Below are positions 35,343 to 43,241 of a DNA stretch of 64,000 nt, piece after piece. A program made the translations under genes and the position numbers. Every line of letters begins with the position of its first letter. The first letter of the stretch is position 1. This DNA comes from Paraconexibacter sp040581415 (GTDB lineage: Bacteria > Actinomycetota > Thermoleophilia > Solirubrobacterales > Solirubrobacteraceae): assembly GCF_040581415.1 (NCBI RefSeq), contig NZ_CP114014.1, positions 930,001 through 994,000 on the forward strand. Direction: 5' to 3'. Below the pieces are notes generated by a model. That model searched no databases. It had not been told where the DNA came from and worked only from the letters and a program-made list of their open reading frames with translations.

Positions 35343-36086
35343 TCACGCCCGCAGCCGGCGGCGCAGCTCGGCGACCTGCCGGCGGGAGATCGGCACGCCG
35401 TGCCCGTCGGCGAACGTCAGGGTTGCGGTCCCGTTCATGAGCGGGTGCAGCTCGACCGCGCGGCGCAGGTTCGCGAGGTAGCCGCGGTGCACGCGCGCGA
35501 AGCCGTGCGGGCCCCAGCGGCGCTCGAGGTCCGACAGCGTCGTGCGCATCAGGAAGCGCCCCTCGGTCGACACGATCCGGACGTAGTCGCCGTAGGCCTG
35601 CCCGTAGAGGATCGACGCGCGGGGAAGCAATCGGGTGCCGCCGCGGGGCGCGTCCACGAGGACGACGTCGTCGGCGGTCTCCGTCAGGCCGGTCGCGGGC
35701 GCGGCGCCCGCGGGTGGGGCGGCAGCGGCGCCGGCCACCCGCTCCAGCGCCTCCTCCACCCGGCGGCGGCTCACCGGCTTCATGAGGTAGTCGACCGCGT
35801 GCAGCTCGAACGCCTGGACCGCGGCGGTCTCGTAGGCGGAGACGAAGACCAGCGCCGGCGGGTCGGCGAACCGCGTGAGGACCCGGGCCAGCTCCACGCC
35901 GTCCATGGCCGGCATCCGCACGTCCAGGAACAGCGCGTCGAAGCGCGCTTCGCCGACGCGGATGAGCGCGTCGCGGGCAGACCCGACGAGCTCCACCGAG
36001 TCCACCCGGCGGGACTGCCCGAGCATCCGCCCGAGGTCCTCGAGCGCGGGCCGCTCGTCGTCGACGGCGAGGACGCGCAAGGTCAC
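35343..36086 (-). CDS. LytTR-family response regulator
   Basis: 247 aa, GTG start overlapping the kinase stop. Receiver: 'RVLAVDDERPALEDLGRML', Asp in 'FDALFLDVRMPAMDG' and 'YLMKPVSRRR'. After an Ala/Pro linker comes a LytTR DNA-binding domain: 'YVRIVSTEGRFLMRTTLSDL' with 'FARVHRGYLANL' and 'GVPISRRQVAELRRRL'. It should bind paired 9-bp direct repeats; a matching pair lies at 37320-37350. Likely regulates one or both flanking symporter operons, like YpdB/BtsR with pyruvate transporters. Confidence 0.94.
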   Translation of the reverse strand: MTLRVLAVDDERPALEDLGRMLGQSRRVDSVELVGSARDALIRVGEARFDALFLDVRMPAMDGVELARVLTRFADPPALVFVSAYETAAVQAFELHAVDYLMKPVSRRRVEEALERVAGAAAAPPAGAAPATGLTETADDVVLVDAPRGGTRLLPRASILYGQAYGDYVRIVSTEGRFLMRTTLSDLERRWGPHGFARVHRGYLANLRRAVELHPLMNGTATLTFADGHGVPISRRQVAELRRRLRA

Positions 36087-37255
36087 GCGGCCCGCACCCC
36101 CGCGCGGTACTTCGGCAGCGACATGACCACGTCGGTGCCGCCGGACCCCGTCTCGATGCGCAGGCCGTAGCCCGCGCCGAAGCTCTGCCGCAGCCGCTGC
36201 TGGACGTTGGCCAGGCCGATGCCCCCGGACCGCCCGGCGAGCGCCCCGTCCGGATCGCCGACGCCAGGCCCGTCGTCGCGCACCCGGACCTCCACGTCGG
36301 CGCCGAGGTCGCGCCCGAGGATCTCCAGGGTGCCGCTGCCGCCGTGGGCCTCGAAGCCGTGGCGGACGGCGTTCTCGACCAGCGGCTGCAGCGAGAGGAC
36401 CGGCACCACGGCCTGCAGGACCTCCGGGGCGACCTCGATGCGAACGGTCAGACGGTCGCCGAACCGCGCCTGCTCCAGGCGCAGGTACTTCTCGACATAG
36501 GTGAGCTCGTCGGCGAGCGTGACGTACGGACGCTGGGCGCGGAACAGGTAGCGCGTGAAGTCGGCGAAGTCCGTCAGCAGCTCGCGGGCCTCTTCGGGGT
36601 CGGAGTGGATGTGGGCGGCGATCGCGGCCAGCGCGTTGTAGATGAAGTGGGGCGAGATCTGGGCCCGGAGCGCGCGCAGCTCCGCCTCGGCGAGGCGGCT
36701 CTGCTGCAGCGCCAGCTCGGCGAGGGCCACCTGGGCACCAACAAGCGCGGCGCACTCCTGCACGACGCGGGTCTCCTCGGCGCGGACGCGGCCCCCGGAC
36801 CGGTAGAAGACCAGCAGCGTCCCGACCGCCTCCTCGCCGATCAGGATCGGGGCGACGACCGCCGCGGCCAGCGGGCAGCTGGGCTCCATGCACGCGATGT
36901 GCGGCTCGATGCGCAGCCGGTCCGGGGGGCTGACCGGGATGCCCAGCAGCGACGTGTCGCCGGTGTGGTGGTGGCCCGCGCCGTCACCCACGAACGCCAG
37001 GACTCCCGACCGGTCGCAGAGGGCGAGCGCGGGCGCGTCTACCAGCATCCGCAGCCAGGGAGCGGCCTCGCCGGCGGTCTCCGCCGTCAGGCCGTGGCGC
37101 AGGTGGGGCAGCGTCGCGACGGCGGCATGCAGCGCAGCCTGGCCCGCGCGGCCTTCGGGACTCAGCACGCGCCGCGGCCCGCTGACGAGCCGGTAGACCG
37201 CGACACCCGACGCCACGACCACGAGCGCAAGGGCGAAACCGATCATCACGTCCAC
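36083..37255 (-). CDS. LytS/YpdA-type sensor histidine kinase
   Basis: 390 aa if started at GTG 37255, which has GAGAGGG 10 nt upstream; ATG 37246 and a longer start at 37285 are alternatives. One N-terminal helix, a GAF-like sensory region (about residues 40-180) with Cys and His residues ('GDGAGHHHTGD', 'PHIACMEPSCPLA'). Then the LytS kinase core: 'QISPHFIYNALAAIAAHIHS' (phospho-His), 'LQPLVENAVRHGFE' (N box) and 'GIGLANVQQRL' (G box). The His/Cys cluster might bind metal or sense redox; speculative. Confidence 0.9.
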   Translation of the reverse strand: MDVMIGFALALVVVASGVAVYRLVSGPRRVLSPEGRAGQAALHAAVATLPHLRHGLTAETAGEAAPWLRMLVDAPALALCDRSGVLAFVGDGAGHHHTGDTSLLGIPVSPPDRLRIEPHIACMEPSCPLAAAVVAPILIGEEAVGTLLVFYRSGGRVRAEETRVVQECAALVGAQVALAELALQQSRLAEAELRALRAQISPHFIYNALAAIAAHIHSDPEEARELLTDFADFTRYLFRAQRPYVTLADELTYVEKYLRLEQARFGDRLTVRIEVAPEVLQAVVPVLSLQPLVENAVRHGFEAHGGSGTLEILGRDLGADVEVRVRDDGPGVGDPDGALAGRSGGIGLANVQQRLRQSFGAGYGLRIETGSGGTDVVMSLPKYRAGVRAA

Positions 37256-37310
37256 GTCGAAACAACCCTCTCTCCGGGGACGCAACCCTACCCGCGTCTC
37301 CCGGGGCCGT

Positions 37311-37377
37311 CGAACGGCGGCCGTTCGTCCGCCGTCAACGACCGTTCGTCGTGGTTTCGGGCCGTCCGACCGGTCGG
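37311..37377. promoter_or_regulatory. LytTR direct-repeat operator region
   Basis: CCGTTCGTC occurs at 37321-37329 and again at 37342-37350, 12 bp apart (21-bp period), the spacing used by LytTR/AgrA regulators. The second copy (ACCGTTCGT, 37341-37349) fits the published-style consensus [TA][AC][CA]GTTN[AG][TG] at every position. A third imperfect unit (CCGTCCGAC, 37362) follows in phase. An inverted CGAACGG (37311-37317) and the palindrome CCGACCGGTCGG (37366-37377) flank it. It lies between the kinase gene (minus) and the second DUF485/SSS operon (plus). Confidence 0.65.
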
Positions 37378-37450
37378 GGTCTGCCCGTCGGCGGCCCGGT
37401 CGCGTCCCATTGGCTCATCCGTCCCGCCGTCCGTCCTGGAGGAGCGCACC

Positions 37451-37801
37451 ATGCCCGACCCCACCCCTGAGCCACCGATCGACTGGGTGGCCGCCGAGCG
37501 GTCCCCCGAGTTCCAGGCGCTGATCGCCGCCAAGCGGCGGTTCGTCGTCCCCGCCACCGTCTTCTTCCTCAGCTGGTACATCGGGTTCATCCTGCTGGCC
37601 GGCTACGCGAAGGACTTCATGGCGTCGTCCGTCTACGAGGGGCTGACCGTCGGCTACTGCCTGGCGCTCACGCAGTTCGCGATGGTCGGCATCCTCGGGG
37701 TCGCCTACCTGCGGCGCGCCGAGAACGTCTACGACCCGCTCGCCGCCCAGGCCGCCCAGGTCGCGCTCGACGCCGGCCGCGACGGGGAGGCGCGGTCATG
37801 A
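37451..37801 (+). CDS. DUF485 family membrane protein
   Basis: 116 aa, ATG with GGAGGAG 6 nt upstream. Two helices (about residues 32-52 and 65-85) with the DUF485 pattern: 'SPEFQALIAAKRRFVVPATV', 'FLSWYIGFILLAGYAKDFM' and 'ALTQFAMVGILGVAYLRRAE'. These YjcH-like proteins accompany ActP. The symporter overlaps its stop (ATGA). Transcription is probably driven from the LytTR-site-bearing region upstream. Confidence 0.9.
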   Translation: MPDPTPEPPIDWVAAERSPEFQALIAAKRRFVVPATVFFLSWYIGFILLAGYAKDFMASSVYEGLTVGYCLALTQFAMVGILGVAYLRRAENVYDPLAAQAAQVALDAGRDGEARS

Positions 37802-39447
37802 CCGTCCTCGCCGCGTCCGTGAACGTCGAGGCGCTGGTGATCTTCGCCTTCGTGCTGGGGATCACGCTCGCCATCACCTACTGGGCCTCCAAGCGCATGA
37901 CCGGCGCGGACTCGTTCTTCGCTGCCGGCCGGTCGATCACCGCGTTCCAGAACGGCCTGGCCATCTCCGGCGACTACCTGAGCGCCGCGTCGTTCCTGGG
38001 CATCGCGGGCCTGATCTTCATCTTCGGGTTCGACGGCTTCCTGTACTCCGTCGGCTTCCTGGTGGCCTTCCTCACCGTGATGTTCCTGCTCGCCGAGCGG
38101 ATGCGGAACGCCGGCAAGTACACGATCGCGGACGTCCTGTCGTTCCGGCTGAACGAACGGCCGGCACGCACCGCGGCCGCCGCCGGCACGCTGACGGTCG
38201 CGGCGTTCTACCTGATCGCGCAGATGGTCGGCGCCGGGGTGCTGATCCAGGCGCTCGTCGGCTTCGACTTCTCCGTCGCGGTCCTGCTCACGGGCGTGTT
38301 CATGCTGATGTACGTCATCTTCGGCGGGATGCTCGCCACGACGTGGGTGCAGATCATCAAGGCCTGCCTACTGATGGTCGGCATCCTGATCATGTCCGCC
38401 TTCGTGCTGGAGCGCGTCGGCTTCAACCCGATCGAGCTGTTCAACCGGGCCGAGGCCAACACGACCGCGGAGAGCACGTTCTCGCTCGGGCCGGGCACGT
38501 TCCTGTCGAGCCCGGTCGACACCGTGTCGCTCGGCATAGCGCTGGTCCTCGGCACCGCCGGGCTGCCGCACATCCTGATCCGCTTCTTCACGGTCCCGGA
38601 CGGCAAGGCGGCGCGCGGGTCCGTCGTCATCGCGATGTTCATCATCGGCGGCTTCTACATCCTGACCACGTTCATCGGCTTCGGCGCCCGCGCGTTCCTG
38701 GGGCAGGAGGGCGTGGCCGCGGCCGGCACCGGCGGCAACCTCGCCGCCCCGAACCTCGCGCAGTTCCTGGGCGGCGGCGAGGGGACGTTCGGCGGCGACC
38801 TGTTCCTGGCGGTGATCGCCGCGGTGGCGTTCGCGACGATCCTGGCCGTCGTCGCCGGCCTCGTCCTGAGCGCGTCCGGCGCCGTTGCGCACGACATCTG
38901 GACGAGCATCATCCGCAAGGGCAAGCCGCACAGCGACAAGGAGGAGATCATGGTCGCGCGAATCGCGGCGACGTCGATCGGGGCGATCTCGATCGCGATC
39001 GCGATCATCGGCGGCGAGGGCCTGAACGTCTCCTTCATGGTCGGCCTCGCCTTCGCGGTGGCCGCCAGCGCGAACTTCCCGGCGCTGGTCTGCGCGCTCA
39101 GCTGGCGGCGGTTCAACACGACCGGCGCGGTGACGGGCGTCACCTTCGGGATCGTCTCGTCGATCTTCCTGGTGATCATCTCGCCGAAGGTCTGGCCGGG
39201 GCCGGACGGGGAGGGCGGGATGCTGTCCTTCTACGACCTCGCGAACCCCGGCATCATCTCGATCCCGCTGGGCTTCTTCGGCTGCTGGCTCGGGACGGTG
39301 CTCGGCAAGCCCGAGGTCGGCCAGCGGAGCTTCGACGAGCTCTACGTGCGGTCCGAGACGGGCCTGCAGGCCGAGGGGTCGGTGCTGGTCCCGACCGGTC
39401 CGGCGGCCGCCGCGACGCCGCCACCGGCCGTGGCGGGCGGCCGCTGA
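37798..39447 (+). CDS. actP: Cation/acetate symporter (ActP-like, SSS family)
   Basis: 549 aa. SSS core with 'NGLAISGDYLSAASFLGIAG', 'GTAGLPHILIRFFTVPDGKA' and 'LAVVAGLVLSASGAVAHDIW', which are ActP hallmarks; about 13 helices. It imports acetate or a similar short monocarboxylate with sodium or protons. It shares the DUF485-SSS order with the diverging operon at 33294-35335 but lacks that protein's extra soluble insertion. A palindromic repeat follows its stop. Confidence 0.92.
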   Translation: MTVLAASVNVEALVIFAFVLGITLAITYWASKRMTGADSFFAAGRSITAFQNGLAISGDYLSAASFLGIAGLIFIFGFDGFLYSVGFLVAFLTVMFLLAERMRNAGKYTIADVLSFRLNERPARTAAAAGTLTVAAFYLIAQMVGAGVLIQALVGFDFSVAVLLTGVFMLMYVIFGGMLATTWVQIIKACLLMVGILIMSAFVLERVGFNPIELFNRAEANTTAESTFSLGPGTFLSSPVDTVSLGIALVLGTAGLPHILIRFFTVPDGKAARGSVVIAMFIIGGFYILTTFIGFGARAFLGQEGVAAAGTGGNLAAPNLAQFLGGGEGTFGGDLFLAVIAAVAFATILAVVAGLVLSASGAVAHDIWTSIIRKGKPHSDKEEIMVARIAATSIGAISIAIAIIGGEGLNVSFMVGLAFAVAASANFPALVCALSWRRFNTTGAVTGVTFGIVSSIFLVIISPKVWPGPDGEGGMLSFYDLANPGIISIPLGFFGCWLGTVLGKPEVGQRSFDELYVRSETGLQAEGSVLVPTGPAAAATPPPAVAGGR

Positions 39448-39453
39448 CGGGTC

Positions 39454-39498
39454 GGCGTGCGGTCCAGAGCTCCTGATGTGCGCTCTGGACCACACGCC
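39454..39498 (-). repeat. 45-bp palindromic repeat, copy 2 (terminator-like)
   Basis: Arms 39454-39470 and 39482-39498 (17 bp, one mismatch that is a G-U pair in minus-strand RNA) flank an 11-nt loop. Read on the minus strand it matches copy 1 at 14178-14222 at about 41 of 45 positions. Between the convergent actP and hydrolase genes. Confidence 0.75.
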
Positions 39499-39514
39499 GC
39501 GGCAGGGGTCCGGG

Positions 39515-40363
39515 TCACGCGGCGCGCCCCAGGAACTCGAGCGCCGTGTCCGCGATGTCGCGCCAGCCGCTGTCGACGACCAGCGAGTGGCCGCGGCCGG
39601 GGATCTCCACGTACTCCGTCGTGGCCTGGTTGCGCCGCTGCTTCTTGTAGGCCGCCTTGGCCATCGCGACGGGCGCGGTGTGGTCCTCCGGGGAGCCGAT
39701 GACGAGCAGCGGCCCGCGGTCGGCCCGCTTGGTGTCGGCCTTCGTCGCCGTCGCGAACGGGTTGAGGTTCGCGATCGCGGCCTGGAACAGCGGCCTGCCC
39801 GGCGCGGGGACGTGGTAGGTGTCCCACAGCTGCTGGGACTCCTCCTCGCTGACCGCGTTCCCGAAGCCGAAGCGGAACTGCTTCGGGGTGAGCATCACGG
39901 CCCGGGACGCGTTCAGCGGGTTCAGCAGGACCGCCGAGGACGACTTCAGCGCCACGAGCGGCAGCGGCAGCACGCCCTTGAACGGCGCGGGGGAGATGGC
40001 GATCGTCGCTGCCGCGAGGCCGCGGCCGGCGAGGATCTGGACCAGCAGGCCGCCGAACGAGTGGCCGACCAGGACGGGTTTGCGGTCGAGGCCCTCGATG
40101 ACCTCCTGCAGGTGATCGGCGACCTGGCCGACGGACTTGCCGGCGAACGTCTGCGGGTTGGCCTTGCCCTCGGCCACGGTGGCGGGGTCGTCCGGCCAGT
40201 TCGGCGTGACGGCGGCGTAGCCCGCGGCCTCGAACGCCTCGGCCCAGCGGTCCCAGCTGCCGGCCAGGAGCCAGAGGCCGTGGACGAAGACGACGGGCGG
40301 CTTGCCGGACGCGTTGGCGCGGGCGACCTGCTCGGCTTCGGTGGGGGTGACGGTGGTGGTCAT
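39515..40363 (-). CDS. Alpha/beta hydrolase
   Basis: 282 aa from ATG 40363. Alpha/beta-hydrolase fold with oxyanion 'VVFVHGLWLLAGSWDRW', nucleophile elbow 'VLVGHSFGGLLV', acid 'GSPEDHTAP' and catalytic His in 'IPGRGHSLVVD'. It hydrolyses an ester or similar bond; substrate unknown. The start lies 80 bp downstream of the PucR gene's stop on the same strand, so it may be regulated by it. Confidence 0.9.
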   Translation of the reverse strand: MTTTVTPTEAEQVARANASGKPPVVFVHGLWLLAGSWDRWAEAFEAAGYAAVTPNWPDDPATVAEGKANPQTFAGKSVGQVADHLQEVIEGLDRKPVLVGHSFGGLLVQILAGRGLAAATIAISPAPFKGVLPLPLVALKSSSAVLLNPLNASRAVMLTPKQFRFGFGNAVSEEESQQLWDTYHVPAPGRPLFQAAIANLNPFATATKADTKRADRGPLLVIGSPEDHTAPVAMAKAAYKKQRRNQATTEYVEIPGRGHSLVVDSGWRDIADTALEFLGRAA

Positions 40364-40443
40364 GTTGATCGGTGCTCCTCGGTTCGTGGTGTGTCGCTGC
40401 GTTGAAGGCAGCTTCATCCACCGCCGGGGCCCCGACCACGGAC

Positions 40444-41604
40444 CTACGGACGAACCGCTTTGGACCCCGCTCCAAGATCGATCGAGGCGTACTGGAGCGC
40501 CCACCAGGCCTCGAACTGCGTGACCGGGTCCTTCAGGCTGGTGCCGGTCAGCTCCTCGAACCGCGCGAGCCGGTAGCGGAGCGTGTTGGGGTGCACGAAC
40601 AGCTGCTCCGCGGCGCGGTCGACGTGCAGTCCGGCGGCGAGCCAGACGCGGACGCTCTGGGCGGTCTCGGCGTTGAGCGGGTCGACGTACTTCACGCGCA
40701 GCGGCGTTCCGACCGCGTGGTCGGCGGCGATTGCCGGCAGCAGACCGAGGTCCTCGAACCGCTGGACGCCGGTGAGGCCGAAGGCGCGGGCGGTCGCCAG
40801 CGCGCGGGTCGCGGCGTCGAAGGACTCGGCGAGCTTGTCCAGCGTGCGCGGCGGCCCGGCGCCGATGACGATGGTCGCCGCGCGCGAGTGGAGCTCGGGC
40901 AGGAAGCCGGCCACGTCGTCGCCGATCAGCGCGGTCTGCCCGCGCGTGGAGCCGACGGTCTCCCCGAAGCCGGCCACGCGGCGGACCTCGGTCACGGACA
41001 GGCCGGCCGGGACGGCGGCGCGCACCGCGACGTACTCGTGGGTCGGGTCGAGGTCGATGGCGGCAGCGCGTGCCGTCAGCTCCGCCGGTGGGAGCGTCCC
41101 GAGCAGCGCGCCGCGTACGAAGTCCGAGCGGGTCTCCTGGTCGGCGCGGGCGCTGTCCAGCGCAGCGTCGTGGTGAGCGGCAGTGACGACGACCATGCCG
41201 CGGTCCGACCACGCGATCAGCGCCTGCAGGAACTCGAGCATCTGCTCCGGCGGGATGCCGTCGCGTGCGCCGATCGCCCGGGCGTGGTCCAGGACGATCT
41301 GGAAGCCGATCCGCCAGGCGAGCAGCATCTCGTCGGCGCGGACGCCGGCGGCGGCGCGGTGGCGCCCGCCGGCGGCGAGGGCCTCGAGCGCGGTGTCGTC
41401 CAGCTGCAGGCCGCGGTCGCGGGCCGAGCGCAGGATCAGGTCGAAGGAGACGCGCAGCGACGCGAGCAGCTCCTCGGGCGCGACGTCGCGGTAGACGGGG
41501 AGCGCCTCCCGGATGGCGCCGAGCGTGTCCGCCGCGATCGCGTCCGTGTCGGCCAGCACGCCGTCGATGAGGCCGGTCCACCGATCGGGCGCGCCGTCGT
41601 GCAT
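40444..41604 (-). CDS. PucR/CdaR-type transcriptional regulator
   Basis: 386 aa. A helical sensory N-terminal half and GGDEF-like central region precede the C-terminal PucR helix-turn-helix: 'QSVRVWLAAGLHVDRAAEQL' followed by 'FVHPNTLRYRLARFEELTG', a canonical signature. Such activators respond to small metabolites. ATG 41604; TAGGAT ends 8 nt before it, suggesting leaderless transcription. The hydrolase gene downstream on the same strand is a plausible target. Confidence 0.92.
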   Translation of the reverse strand: MHDGAPDRWTGLIDGVLADTDAIAADTLGAIREALPVYRDVAPEELLASLRVSFDLILRSARDRGLQLDDTALEALAAGGRHRAAAGVRADEMLLAWRIGFQIVLDHARAIGARDGIPPEQMLEFLQALIAWSDRGMVVVTAAHHDAALDSARADQETRSDFVRGALLGTLPPAELTARAAAIDLDPTHEYVAVRAAVPAGLSVTEVRRVAGFGETVGSTRGQTALIGDDVAGFLPELHSRAATIVIGAGPPRTLDKLAESFDAATRALATARAFGLTGVQRFEDLGLLPAIAADHAVGTPLRVKYVDPLNAETAQSVRVWLAAGLHVDRAAEQLFVHPNTLRYRLARFEELTGTSLKDPVTQFEAWWALQYASIDLGAGSKAVRP

Positions 41605-42132
41605 GGCGCCTGATCCTACGCGGGCCGCCACGAGGCCATCACGACCGCTGTCCCGGTGCGGGGCGACGCGCGGAGGGTCTGGCGGGCCTGACCCCCGGGA
41701 TCCTCCGAGCGTCCGGCCCGGCCGCGCTGCGTGGAGGCTCCTGCGGGCCTGACCCCCCGAATCCTCCGAGGGTGCCGCCGCCGGGGCGGCGGCGGCCGAT
41801 GGCCTTCTCCCGGGCTGGGAGCCGTGCAATCCACCGCTCGCCCCGCCCGGCAGCAGCCAGTGGCATTCCACCCGGTCGGGAGCCGTGCGATCCACCACTC
41901 GCCTGCCCGCCCTGCCAGCCACCCGCCCCACGCCCCGCACCCAAGACCCAACAGCCTCGCAGCGCCCACCGCCGTCAACAGCCCGCAGTTCCCAAAGCCG
42001 CCGTCACCGGGGCAGTCTTCGGCGTCAGCGCCACCGACCCCCGACCACCGGCCCCGACCACAGCGTCCCTTCCGGACACACGACAGAGCCGACCGCACGG
42101 CCATCCGGCGCCGTCAGCCTGCGCGAAGCCCG
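41605..42132. other. Repeat-bearing noncoding stretch
   Basis: 528 bp without a credible gene. All three minus-strand frames are open for long stretches, an effect of composition; none shows codon structure or a recognised motif. The left part holds two pairs of 61-bp tandem repeats (41649-41900). The right part (about 41900-42120) is strikingly C-rich and G-poor on the plus strand, unlike neighbouring coding DNA. Confidence 0.6.
41649..41900 (-). repeat. Two pairs of 61-bp tandem repeats
   Basis: Read on the minus strand, pair B starts at 41900 and 41839 (each begins GAGYGGTGGATYGCACGG). Pair A starts at 41770 and 41709 (each begins CTCGGAGGAT and shares GGGTCAGGCCCGC). Both pairs have exactly a 61-bp period. 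A weaker third B-like end is visible just above 41900. No terminal inverted repeats or ORF seen. Confidence 0.6.
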
Positions 42133-42504
42133 TCAGGCCACGCGACCCGCTGCCGCCCAGTCGGCCGCGCGGGAGCGGGGGCGGCCGATCATCGCCGCCT
42201 CGCCGTCGTCCAGGATCGGCCGCTGCAGCAGCGCCGGGTGCTCGGTGAGGATCGCGACGACGGCCTCTGCGTCCAGCCCGTCGGCCTCCAGGCCCAGGCG
42301 CTCGTACTGCTTGTCGCGGCGGATCAGCGCGTCGACCGGATCGCCGGTCAGGCGGCCCGCCAGCGCCCGCAGCTCGTCGGCGTCAAGGCGCTCGGCGACC
42401 AGGAGGTACTTGCGCACGGTGACCTCGTGCCCGGCCGCCTCGAGCGCGTCGAGGGCGTGGACCGAGGTCGAGCAGTGCGGGTTGTGGAGCAGGGTGAGGG
42501 TCAC
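42133..42504 (-). CDS. ArsC/Spx-family thioredoxin-fold reductase
   Basis: 123 aa, typical length. 'LTLLHNPHCSTS' places the redox Cys at residue 11. 'KQYERLGL' carries the family Arg, and 'HPALLQRPILDDGEAAMIGR' with 'RP...IGRP' is the ArsC anion-binding end. It could reduce arsenate with glutaredoxin or act as an ArsC-like protein of other function; no ars genes lie nearby. Confidence 0.85.
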   Translation of the reverse strand: MTLTLLHNPHCSTSVHALDALEAAGHEVTVRKYLLVAERLDADELRALAGRLTGDPVDALIRRDKQYERLGLEADGLDAEAVVAILTEHPALLQRPILDDGEAAMIGRPRSRAADWAAAGRVA

Positions 42505-42547
42505 CCGCGGGAGCCTACGACAGAGCCCGCGGACGACGACGCGGCGC

Positions 42548-43162
42548 TCAGCCGCCGAGCGTGCGCGACCAGATCTCCCCCGAGACGCGCCCGAGCGCGA
42601 GGATCTCCTTCTCGGTCGGCGGCTTCGTGGCCAGCGCCAGACGGGTGTAGGCCAGCTGATCCAGGACGCCGCCCAGCGCGTCGGCCAGGACCTTGACGTC
42701 CGACGTCTGCAGGACGCCGTGCTTCTGCAGTCGCCGCAGCCAGCGCTCGATGCGCTCGACGTATCCGCGCCGGACGTCGAGCCAGACGGCGTCCAGGCCG
42801 GGCTCGTGCATCGCGGCCAGCTCGCGCAGCACGCGCAGGACCTGGCGGTGCTCGGCGTAGACGCGGAAGAACTCCGTGTTGCGGGCGACGATCTTCTCGT
42901 GGTCGACCGAGCTGCCCTCGGTGAGCGGGCCGGTCGCGGCCAGCAGCGCCTCGAGCGGCACCTGGAGCGCCTCGAGCAGGATCGCGTCCTTGTCGGGGAA
43001 GTGCCGGTAGAAGCCGGCCTGCGACATGCCGGCGGCGGCGGTGATGTCGGCGATGCGGGTGGCTGCGTAACCGCGCTCGCCGAAACAGCCGGCGGCGGCT
43101 TCCAGCAACCGGGCGCGGGACGCCCGTCCGCGGGCGTTTCCGGTGAGCACGACGTCCGTCAT
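42548..43162 (-). CDS. TetR family regulator of the P450 operon
   Basis: 204 aa, ATG 43162. The N-terminal helix-turn-helix is clear: 'LLEAAAGCFGERGYAATRIA' then 'DITAAAGMSQAGFYRHFPDK'. The C-terminal half is a helical ligand pocket. Divergent from the cytochrome P450 operon across a 79-bp gap that holds a perfect 18-bp palindrome, so it most likely represses that operon, and perhaps itself, until a pathway ligand binds. Confidence 0.93.
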   Translation of the reverse strand: MTDVVLTGNARGRASRARLLEAAAGCFGERGYAATRIADITAAAGMSQAGFYRHFPDKDAILLEALQVPLEALLAATGPLTEGSSVDHEKIVARNTEFFRVYAEHRQVLRVLRELAAMHEPGLDAVWLDVRRGYVERIERWLRRLQKHGVLQTSDVKVLADALGGVLDQLAYTRLALATKPPTEKEILALGRVSGEIWSRTLGG

Positions 43163-43172
43163 CGGTGACAGC

Positions 43173-43211
43173 TTGACACGCGACCGCGAAGTATGCGAAT
43201 GTGAATTCGCA
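43173..43211 (+). promoter_or_regulatory. P450 operon promoter with TetR-type operator
   Basis: A consensus -35 TTGACA (43173-43178) is followed by the perfect inverted repeat TGCGAAT-GTGA-ATTCGCA (43194-43211), which covers the expected -10 position. A bound TetR dimer would block the promoter. GGAGGAG at 43227-43233 serves the P450 ATG. Confidence 0.6.
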
Positions 43212-43241
43212 GTCGCAAACCGCTTTGGAGGAGACGGTTCG

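Noticed and set aside
41616..42104. Minus-strand open frames over the 61-bp repeats
   Set aside because: All three frames are open at once, so openness carries no information; no codon bias or homologous motif.
42133..42504. Arsenic resistance island
   Set aside because: Only a lone ArsC/Spx-type protein; no arsB, arsR or arsM nearby.
41731..42696. Long plus-strand open frame across the 42-kb gap
   Set aside because: It crosses the ArsC-like gene antisense, is Pro/Arg/Ser-rich without domains, and lacks a ribosome binding site.
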